In this document: positions 8,558 through 15,268 of the stretch, one piece after another | How positions within the stretch are numbered: position 1 is the stretch's first letter | How the letters are laid out: each line of letters starts with the position of its first letter | Source: Dactylosporangium siamense | GTDB lineage: Bacteria > Actinomycetota > Actinomycetes > Mycobacteriales > Micromonosporaceae | NCBI RefSeq assembly: GCF_016862795.1 | Contig: NZ_BONQ01000125.1 | Location: forward strand, 62,001 to 126,000 | Direction: 5' to 3' | Length of the DNA stretch: 64,000 nt | The notes under the pieces: model-generated | What the model saw: the letters and a program-made list of their open reading frames with translations, nothing else | Told to the model about the DNA's origin: nothing | Databases searched by the model: none | Position numbers and translations under genes: made by a program

Positions 8558-9037
8558 GTGGCGAGCATTGAGGAGCGCGTAGCGGCGCTCGAGGCGCGGG
8601 TCTTCGCCGAGGCGGCGGGGTCCGACCAGCCGGCGCCGGTGTTCTGGGCGCTCGACCGGCTGCGGGAGCTGGCGCCGAGCCCGGGCGCGGTGCTCTTCAC
8701 CGGCGCTGTCGACCTGCCGGCCGGTGAGCACTACGAATGGCAGCTCGGCACGCCGGTCGAGCGGCTGCTCGACGAGGACTGGTCCGACCTCGGCGGGACC
8801 CTCGCCGCGCTCGGCCACCCGATGCGGCTGCGGCTGCTGCGGGAGATCCTCGGCGGCCGGCACGCGAGCACGGAGCTCGCCGACGTCGAAGGGCTGGGCA
8901 CCAGCGGCCAGCTCTACCACCACCTGCGCCAGCTGACCGCCGCCGGTTGGCTGCGCACGGGCGCCCGCGGGCAGTACAGCGTGCCCCCGGAGCGGGTCGT
9001 GCCGCTCCTGGTGATCCTGGCGGCCGCCCGTCGTTGA
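8558..9037 (+). CDS. ArsR-type winged-helix transcriptional regulator
   Basis: A 159-residue regulator. An N-terminal charged helix (ASIEERVAALEARV) precedes a winged helix at about residues 85-150: 'LAALGHPMRLRLLREIL', 'TSGQLYHHLRQLTAAGWL' and 'RGQYSVPPERVVPLL'. This is the layout of ArsR-like proteins that pair with small-molecule or envelope genes in actinomycetes. No metal-binding cysteine pair is present, so metal sensing is unlikely. The start overlaps no Shine-Dalgarno sequence and sits just past the palindrome, which suggests autoregulation. A serine hydrolase gene follows 16 bp downstream with a strong ribosome site, so the two are probably one operon. Confidence 0.88.
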   Translation: MASIEERVAALEARVFAEAAGSDQPAPVFWALDRLRELAPSPGAVLFTGAVDLPAGEHYEWQLGTPVERLLDEDWSDLGGTLAALGHPMRLRLLREILGGRHASTELADVEGLGTSGQLYHHLRQLTAAGWLRTGARGQYSVPPERVVPLLVILAAARR

Positions 9038-9053
9038 ACGGAAGGAGCCGAAC

Positions 9054-10508
9054 GTGCGTCACCGCATCGTCGTGATCGTCGTGATCGCTCTGCTTGCCGG
9101 AGTCGTCGCCCTCCTGGCCGCACCGAGACCACCGCACCTGCGCGGACCTGGCACCGGCGACGCCGCGCTCGCCGCCGACCTCCGCGCGGCGGCCGGCGAC
9201 CCCGACGGCTACCGTGGCCTCGCCGTCGCGCTCATCGGGCCCGGCAGCGTCCGCACCGCCGGGATCGGCGACCGGGGCGACGGCCGTCCGGTGACCGCCG
9301 GGACGCCGTTCGAGATCGGCTCGATCGGCAAGGCCTTCACCGGCATGCTGCTCGCCGACCTCGCGGCGGCACCCGGGCCCACCGTGGCACCCGACGATCG
9401 GGTCGGCGTCGACGGCCCGGCCGGCGACGTCACGCTCGCCGAGCTCGCCAGCCACCGCTCGGGCCTGCGCAGCGTCCCGGTCGTCTCGGCGGGTCAGGCG
9501 CTGCGGCTGTACCTCGCCACGGTGCGTGGGGCCGACCCGTACGCCGGGCAGGACCGCGGCTGGCTGCTGCGGACCGCCGGCACCGAGCGTCCCGGCGGCG
9601 GCCGTGGCACCGTGCACTACTCGAACTTCGGTGCGGCCCTGCTCGGCCAGGAGCTCGCCGGACGGGCCGGCGTCACCTACCCGGAGCTGCTGCGCGGCCG
9701 CCTGCTCGGCCCGCTCGGCATGGCGCACACCACGCTGCACCCCGACGGCGTCGCGCTGCCCGCCGGGCATGCCACGGGGTCGACGGCCGCCGGCCGGCAG
9801 GTGTCGCCGTGGCGCGGCGAGGGCTGGGCGCCCGCCGGCATCGGCATGTGGTCCACCGCGGCCGACCTGGCCCGCCTGGTGACCGCCGTGCACGCGGGCA
9901 CCGCGCCCGGCGCCACCGCACTGGAGCCGCGGTTCGACGCGGGGCCGGGGCGGCGCGTCGGCTATGGCTGGTTCACCACCCGCTTCGACAACGCCACGCT
10001 GACCTGGCACAACGGCGGCACCGGCGGATTCCGTTCCTACCTGGCCGTGGACCGTGCCACCGGACGCGGCGTCGTCGTGCTGGGCAACACCGACCGCGAC
10101 GTCGACGCGATCGGCCGGCGCCTGCTCGACGTCACCCCGGCCGGCTCGCAGCGCCCGCCGCACCCGCCCATGGCCGTCGTGCTCGCCGTGGGCCTCAGCT
10201 TCCTGGGCGCGGCCGGCCTGGTCATGACCGTGCGGCTGGCCGCCCGGGGCCGCACCGACCGGGTCCGCCTCGCGTCGTCGGCGGTCTGGTCGGTGGTGAT
10301 GCTGGTGCTCGCGTTCCGCGCCGGTGACTGGCTCACGGTCCCCGGCGCGGTCTGGGCGCTCGGCGTGGCCGCGACCGCCGTCGCGCTCTGCCTGGCGGTC
10401 CCGCGCTGGCGCGGGCTGCCCCTGACCGCCGGCCGACGCTGGTGGCGCTGGACCGGCGCGGCCGTCTCCGCGGCGGCCGCGCTCGCCGTGGTGCTGCTGG
10501 TGACCTGA
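9054..10508 (+). CDS. secreted/membrane serine hydrolase, class C beta-lactamase fold
   Basis: A 484-residue serine hydrolase. An N-terminal signal anchor (IVVIVVIALLAGVVALLAA) leads to a beta-lactamase/D-Ala-D-Ala peptidase-like domain. The catalytic SxxK is SIGK near residue 91, the tyrosine motif is 'HYSNFGAALL', and 'HNGGTGGF' replaces the KTG box. The last about 115 residues carry four hydrophobic helices, a layout common in penicillin-binding-like esterases of actinomycetes. It probably acts outside the membrane on peptides or esters. GAAGGAG stands upstream of the GTG start. The gene follows the ArsR-type regulator by 16 bp and ends before a strong hairpin. Confidence 0.88.
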   Translation: MRHRIVVIVVIALLAGVVALLAAPRPPHLRGPGTGDAALAADLRAAAGDPDGYRGLAVALIGPGSVRTAGIGDRGDGRPVTAGTPFEIGSIGKAFTGMLLADLAAAPGPTVAPDDRVGVDGPAGDVTLAELASHRSGLRSVPVVSAGQALRLYLATVRGADPYAGQDRGWLLRTAGTERPGGGRGTVHYSNFGAALLGQELAGRAGVTYPELLRGRLLGPLGMAHTTLHPDGVALPAGHATGSTAAGRQVSPWRGEGWAPAGIGMWSTAADLARLVTAVHAGTAPGATALEPRFDAGPGRRVGYGWFTTRFDNATLTWHNGGTGGFRSYLAVDRATGRGVVVLGNTDRDVDAIGRRLLDVTPAGSQRPPHPPMAVVLAVGLSFLGAAGLVMTVRLAARGRTDRVRLASSAVWSVVMLVLAFRAGDWLTVPGAVWALGVAATAVALCLAVPRWRGLPLTAGRRWWRWTGAAVSAAAALAVVLLVT

Positions 10509-10520
10509 CGGTGGTGGGGA

Positions 10521-10550
10521 GGGGCCCCGGCGGTGTTCCGCCGGGGCCCC
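10521..10550. terminator. bidirectional hairpin terminator
   Basis: A perfect 13-bp stem (GGGGCCCCGGCGG paired with CCGCCGGGGCCCC) closes a TGTT loop between two convergent genes, 13 bp after one stop and 17 bp before the other. There is no U-tract, as is usual for GC-rich actinobacterial terminators. Confidence 0.85.
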
Positions 10551-10566
10551 GTTCGCAGGAGGGGCG

Positions 10567-13500
10567 TCAGCGGACCGTGACCGGGGTCGTGACGACCGTC
10601 GTGCCGGCGACCAGCGGGGAGTCCGCGGTCGTCGTCAGCTGGCCGTTGCCCCGGAAGATCCCCTTGACCGTGACGGTGTAGGACACGGTCCCGCCCGGCT
10701 GCGGGCCGCTGCTGGTGACCCGCAGGTCCGTGGTCGGGACGGTGCCCCGGGGCAGCGCCGCGCCGGCGGTGCCGTCGGCGTTCTCCGCGCCGATCAGGAA
10801 CGGCTGCCCGAACGGGGCGCCGATCGCGCTGAAGTCGTAGGCGAACTGGATGTCCTGCACGCCGTTGACCCCCAGCCAGACCTGGAACCTGCGGAGGCTG
10901 TTGGTGCCGAACACGTAGACCCGCCACTCGACCACGATCCAGCTGGACACGCCGTCGGTCAGCACCGCCGAGAAGATGCCCGGCGCCCCGCCGCCGTCGA
11001 GATCGGACCAGAACGGTGCGATCAGGTTGTTCGGCCGGGCCGGATCCGGGATCTGCGTGAGGTCGCAGCAGTTGTTGTCCTCGGGCGTCCCGCCGCCGGC
11101 GACCAGGTAGCCGTTGGCGTCGACGCCAAGGCTGGTGTACGACGTGCCGTTGAACATGAACGGCGGGGTGTTGAGGTTGATGAGCTGCTCGTCGCCGATC
11201 TGGGTCGGCGCGACCCCGAACGCGTCGAGCGGCAGGTAGCCGAAGAGGGTGCCGGGATCGGGAGCCACCGAGGTCGGCGCGCCCGGGCGGACGCCGGTGA
11301 GGGCGACCCCCTTGCGCTCGGCCTTGAGCGGGTTGGCGACCGTGGCGCCGGTCGCGCCCGTGATCGGCAGGTTCACCGGTGGGAACGTGGCCAGGTCCAC
11401 GGTGGTGTCGGTGAAGCTGGTGTTCTCTGCCGTCACCGTGCAGGTGCTCGTCTGCAGCACCGTGACGGTGGCCGGGGCGCAGGCCTGGGCGACCTTCAGC
11501 GCGCCCTGCTTCGGCACGAACGCGACCGGCAGGTGCAGCACCGGCAGCCCGGCGCGGAGCGGCACGAGCCGGACCTCACCGGTGTACTGCGCCTCCGCCG
11601 CGGTCGAGGCGATGACGACCGTGAACGTCGCCGTCGCGCCGGCGGCGACCGTGAGCGCGGGCGGCAGGACGGTGATGCTGCTGCCGGACGGCGCGGTCGT
11701 CTGCGCCGTGTACAGCTGGGTCTTGTCCGTCACGTTCTTCACGGTGCGCTGGACCTTGAGCAGGCCCGGCATGACCGGGGCGTTGATCGAGGGCAGGTTG
11801 AGCTGGCTGACGGTGGACGGGTCGTTGCCCAGCGCCGCCATCCGGGCCGCGGTCTCGTCGAACGTGAGGCCGGGGTTGGCCGCGACGTCCACGCGGATCC
11901 GCCCGGCGCCGCGGTCGAAGGGGCCGGCGGCGGCATCCGAGCCCGGCAGGGTCATCGCCGTGGTGGCCGTCGTCATCAGCGCCGACTTCAGCTGCGCCGG
12001 GGTCCAGTCCGGGTGCAGCGCCTTGAGCTGCGCGGCCGAGCCCGCGACGTGCGGCGCGGCCATCGAGGTGCCCTGGTTGAAGGCGAACATGTGCTCGCCG
12101 GGACCGTCGAGGACGACGTGCGAACCGGGGGTCATCCCGGCCAGGATCTGCGTGCCGGGCGCGGCGACGTCGGGCTTGAGGAACAGCCCGGCCGGCCCGC
12201 GCGAGGAGAACGACGCGACCTGATCGGCGGTGCCGTCGGCCTTCGCGCCCTCGGTGAACGTGGCCGTGACACCCGGGTGCGCGCCGAGATAGGCGAGCAG
12301 CGCGGTGCCGTCGGTCAGCTGGACGGTCGGCACGTAGTGGCTGCGCGGGGCGACCGAGCCACCGTGCAGGATCAGGCCCGCGGCGCCGGCGGCGAGCGCC
12401 TGGTAGCTGTTGCCGACGACCGGCGCGACGGCGGCGCACACCGCCACCTTGCCGGTGAGCGAACCCGCCGGCAGGGCGCCGGCACAGTCGACGACGGTCA
12501 CCGGCGCGGGCGTGGCGACCCCGGCCGTGGCCGACGTGCCGCTGAAGGTCGCCGACGTGCCGTCCGTGGAGGTCAGGGTGATGACCGACCGGAACTCGCG
12601 CAGTTGCGTGGACGCCGCGACCGTGGTGACCCAGGGGGAGCGGTGCTCGACGGTGCCGGCACCGGGGCCGTCGTTGCCCGCCGACGCCGACACGAACACG
12701 CCGGCCGCGAACGCGTCGAGGAACGCGAGCTCGGCCGCGTCGGTGAACGGGTCCTGCCCGCCGCCGACCGAGAAGTTGATGACCTGGACGCCGTCGCGGA
12801 CCGCTTGGCCGATCGCCTGGGCCGAGTCGCTCGTGAAGCACCCCTCGAAACCGCAGACCTTGTACGCCGAGATCCAGGCGCCGGGCGCTATCCCGGCGAC
12901 CGGCCCGCGGTCGATGCCGAGCACGGACGCGGACGCGACGATGTCGCCGGCCGCGGTCGAGGCGGTGTGCGTCCCGTGCCCTTCCACGTCCCGGGCGTCG
13001 GTGACCGGCTCGGCCGGGTGGCCGGCGCGGTAGGCGTCCATGAAGACCTGGCCGCCGATGAGCTTGTGGTTGCAGGCGAAGACGTCGGTGGCCGGGGTCA
13101 GCGGGTTGTCACCGAAGTCGCAGGCGCGCGGGGTGCCGTCGGCCTTCGCCGGCGGGGCGCCGAGCGTGCCGGTGTCGGCGAACGACGGGTGCTCCGGCCA
13201 GACGCCGGTGTCCAGGACGCCGACGATCACGCCCTTGCCGGCGTTCGCCTTGCCGCCGTTGCGGGCGGCGAGCGCGTCCGCGCCGATGAACGCGCCGCTG
13301 GCGTCGGTCTGCGGCGCGCGGACCGTGTCGCGCTGGACCGCGGTCACGCCCGGCACGGCGAGGATCCGCTCGACGCGGTTGGCCGGGACGGTGAGGGCCA
13401 CGCCGCCGTAGACGGTGCGCAGGCTGGCGCCGACCTTCACCTCCGGGACCCGGCTGCGGATCGCACCGAGCACCTGCTCCTCGAGCTGCTGGATCCGCCG

Positions 13501-13857
13501 CTCGTAGCGCCGCTCGGCGTCGCCGCCGGACAGCTTCCTGCCGGTCGCGCCCGGGCTGGTGGCGGGCAGCCCGGCGATCCCGCCGCGATACGTGGCGAGC
13601 GAGTCGTAGTCCAGCTTCACCACCACCTGGACGGGGGCGGCGTCGGAGCGGCCGAGCAGGGTGCGGTCGGTCTTCGCGAGCCGGCTCGTCGTGGCCTTCG
13701 TCGCCGTGACCTGGCCGGTGGTGGTGGGCTGCTGTGCTGCGAGCGTCAACGTCGTCCGCGCCGGTGCCTGCGCCGCTGCCGGCCCGGCCGCCGCGGCGAT
13801 CAGCAATGGCGGCACGAGGACGGTCAATGCCGCCCGTGCCCAACTCGTTCGTTGCAT
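10567..13857 (-). CDS. secreted S8 family subtilisin-like serine peptidase
   Basis: A 1096-residue extracellular protease. A signal peptide (about 1-30, ending AGPAAAQA) and an I9-type propeptide (about 75-180) precede the S8 catalytic domain. The triad is Asp216 (VGVLDTGVWPEHPSF), His294 (VEGHGTHTAS) and Ser598 (NQGTSMAAPHVAG), with the oxyanion Asn395 (SASAGNDGP). A PA-type insert occupies about 450-540 between Asn and Ser. Beyond about residue 640 lie two fibronectin-like beta domains and a C-terminal part of about 240 residues (GYLPLDAFGVAP, FWSDLDGGGAPG) whose role is unknown. This is the plant/actinobacterial subtilase layout. It likely degrades extracellular protein. It is monocistronic, with a convergent hairpin downstream. 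Confidence 0.95.
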   Translation of the reverse strand: MQRTSWARAALTVLVPPLLIAAAAGPAAAQAPARTTLTLAAQQPTTTGQVTATKATTSRLAKTDRTLLGRSDAAPVQVVVKLDYDSLATYRGGIAGLPATSPGATGRKLSGGDAERRYERRIQQLEEQVLGAIRSRVPEVKVGASLRTVYGGVALTVPANRVERILAVPGVTAVQRDTVRAPQTDASGAFIGADALAARNGGKANAGKGVIVGVLDTGVWPEHPSFADTGTLGAPPAKADGTPRACDFGDNPLTPATDVFACNHKLIGGQVFMDAYRAGHPAEPVTDARDVEGHGTHTASTAAGDIVASASVLGIDRGPVAGIAPGAWISAYKVCGFEGCFTSDSAQAIGQAVRDGVQVINFSVGGGQDPFTDAAELAFLDAFAAGVFVSASAGNDGPGAGTVEHRSPWVTTVAASTQLREFRSVITLTSTDGTSATFSGTSATAGVATPAPVTVVDCAGALPAGSLTGKVAVCAAVAPVVGNSYQALAAGAAGLILHGGSVAPRSHYVPTVQLTDGTALLAYLGAHPGVTATFTEGAKADGTADQVASFSSRGPAGLFLKPDVAAPGTQILAGMTPGSHVVLDGPGEHMFAFNQGTSMAAPHVAGSAAQLKALHPDWTPAQLKSALMTTATTAMTLPGSDAAAGPFDRGAGRIRVDVAANPGLTFDETAARMAALGNDPSTVSQLNLPSINAPVMPGLLKVQRTVKNVTDKTQLYTAQTTAPSGSSITVLPPALTVAAGATATFTVVIASTAAEAQYTGEVRLVPLRAGLPVLHLPVAFVPKQGALKVAQACAPATVTVLQTSTCTVTAENTSFTDTTVDLATFPPVNLPITGATGATVANPLKAERKGVALTGVRPGAPTSVAPDPGTLFGYLPLDAFGVAPTQIGDEQLINLNTPPFMFNGTSYTSLGVDANGYLVAGGGTPEDNNCCDLTQIPDPARPNNLIAPFWSDLDGGGAPGIFSAVLTDGVSSWIVVEWRVYVFGTNSLRRFQVWLGVNGVQDIQFAYDFSAIGAPFGQPFLIGAENADGTAGAALPRGTVPTTDLRVTSSGPQPGGTVSYTVTVKGIFRGNGQLTTTADSPLVAGTTVVTTPVTVR

Positions 13858-13937
13858 CAGGGTTCCCCTCGTGACGGGTAAAGGTCACGGCGAGGACGGG
13901 CAGGGCCGGCACGAAGATACCGGCTGTCGGATAACGG

Positions 13938-14525
13938 TCAGCGCGGGCCGGTCTCGGCTCGGGCGAGGGTCAGCAGCTCGTCCACCGACCACTGGTCGTA
14001 GGCGTGGGTGCCGTACCTGACCGCGAGCAGGCGGCCGTCGCCGGCGATGAGGAAGTCGGCGGGCAGGCCGAGGCGACCGTTCGGCTGCTGGAGCGCGGGC
14101 GCCGGCTTCCCGCGCCGCAGGATGGCGGGCAGGTCGCGGGCGATCCCCTGGACGATGCGGACCCACACGCGCGGGTTGAGCAGGGCGCGCCGGCCGGCCT
14201 CGACGCCGTACCGGACGTACAGGCGCTTGCCGGGGTCGGCGATGACCGCGAACGGCAGGTCGGCGACGTGGGGCCGAAGCTCCTGCTCGGAGGAGTGGAA
14301 GACGACCACCTCGCGGATGCCCGCGGCGGCGATCTCGTCGTGCCGGCGGGTGATGGAGCGCAGGTGCAGGTTGCACACGGGGCAGCCGGCGAAGCGCCGG
14401 AACTGCAGATGGACGAGGCGCCCCGGGTCGGGCACGTCGACTGCCGCGCCGTCGACCGCGGTGAGCGCCGTGGCCGGGATCTCCTGACCGGCGACCAGGC
14501 GCCGTCCCATCTGCTGTGTGACCAT
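13938..14525 (-). CDS. peroxiredoxin-like (AhpC/TSA) protein
   Basis: A 195-residue thioredoxin-fold protein of the peroxiredoxin-like family. The presumed active site CPVCNLHL near residue 48 contains a CxxC pair instead of the single peroxidatic cysteine of typical AhpC. 'VVVFHSSEQELRPHVADLPF' and 'ADPGKRLYVRYGVE' are the conserved strand and helix segments. The expected role is thiol-dependent peroxide reduction or a redox-sensing relative; the reductant is unknown. GAGGGGGAACC precedes the ATG. It is divergent from a TetR gene across 66 bp that contain repeated palindromic half-sites, so it is the probable target of that regulator. Confidence 0.88.
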   Translation of the reverse strand: MVTQQMGRRLVAGQEIPATALTAVDGAAVDVPDPGRLVHLQFRRFAGCPVCNLHLRSITRRHDEIAAAGIREVVVFHSSEQELRPHVADLPFAVIADPGKRLYVRYGVEAGRRALLNPRVWVRIVQGIARDLPAILRRGKPAPALQQPNGRLGLPADFLIAGDGRLLAVRYGTHAYDQWSVDELLTLARAETGPR

Positions 14526-14534
14526 GGTTCCCCC

Positions 14535-14580
14535 TCGTAGGCGTACGATGTACTCCTAAATCGTAGGCGTATGTCATACG
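14535..14580. promoter_or_regulatory. TetR-type operator region with direct and inverted repeats
   Basis: Within 46 bp of the divergent region there are two copies of TCGTAGGCGTA (14535-14545 and 14561-14571, 26 bp apart), an inverted pair TACGAT-N10-ATCGTA (14544-14565) and a palindrome CGTATG-T-CATACG (14568-14580). Such clustered dyads fit binding of TetR dimers controlling both genes. Which dyad is used cannot be decided by eye. Confidence 0.7.
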
Positions 14581-14591
14581 CTGTCAAGGCC

Positions 14592-15209
14592 ATGCCACGT
14601 CCCCGATCGCTGACCGACGACCAGATCGCCGCCGCCGCACTCGCTCTCACCGACCGCGCCGGGCTGGCCGCGCTGTCGATGCGGACCGTCGCCGCCGAGC
14701 TGGGCATGGGCACCATGTCGCTGTACCGCTACGTCACCGATCGCGAACAGCTCGAACGCCTCGTGGTCGAGTTCGTGCTCCGCGACGTCGACTTCGCCCC
14801 GCCCCGCGACGCGCCGTGGACCGACCAGGTGTCCGCGGTGACCAACGGCATCCGGGACGCCGTCAGTGCCCACCCGGCGGTGGTGCCCCTGTTCCTGACC
14901 CACCGCAGCACCAGCGCCGGCGTCATGCGCTGCGGCGACGTGCTGCTGCGGGTGCTGGCCGAGGCCGGTTTCCACGGCCCGGACCGGGTCTTCGCCTTCC
15001 GCACCCTGCTGGCCTACCTGATCGGCGCGCTCACCACCGAGCACCTCGGCCCGCTGTCCGGCCCGGGCACCGCCGCGCTGGCCCGGCTACCGGGCGACGA
15101 CTTCCCGTTCCTGGCCGAGACCGCCCGCGTCGCCCGCTCCATCGGCCCCGACGAGGAGTTCCGCCGCGGGCTCACCATCGTCCTGGCCGGCCTCGGGGCT
15201 TCTCCGTGA
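14592..15209 (+). CDS. TetR/AcrR family transcriptional regulator
   Basis: A 205-residue TetR regulator. The N-terminal helix-turn-helix (SLTDDQIAAAALALTD, 'SMRTVAAELGMGTMSLYRYV') is followed by a TetR_C-like ligand-binding helical domain with 'AHPAVVPLFLTHRSTS'. ATG 14592 gives the usual short N-terminus MPRPRSLT. An in-frame ATG at 14571 lies inside the palindrome and would add seven residues. The divergent peroxiredoxin-like gene is the probable target, perhaps with autoregulation. The stop codon is part of an inverted repeat shared with the end of the following convergent gene. Confidence 0.88.
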   Translation: MPRPRSLTDDQIAAAALALTDRAGLAALSMRTVAAELGMGTMSLYRYVTDREQLERLVVEFVLRDVDFAPPRDAPWTDQVSAVTNGIRDAVSAHPAVVPLFLTHRSTSAGVMRCGDVLLRVLAEAGFHGPDRVFAFRTLLAYLIGALTTEHLGPLSGPGTAALARLPGDDFPFLAETARVARSIGPDEEFRRGLTIVLAGLGASP

Positions 15210-15255
15210 TCCGGTAAACCTTGTGCACCCCTGGCTACACGGGCTTACCGGATCA
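15207..15255. terminator. long inverted repeat between convergent genes, probable bidirectional terminator
   Basis: TGATCCGGTAA (15207-15217) and TTACCGGATCA (15245-15255) are perfect 11-bp inverted copies around a 27-nt loop, and CC/GG and GTG/CAC pairs can extend the stem. It lies exactly between two convergent stop codons and includes the TGA of the TetR gene. Confidence 0.65.
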
Positions 15256-15268
15256 TGGTGAGGTCACG

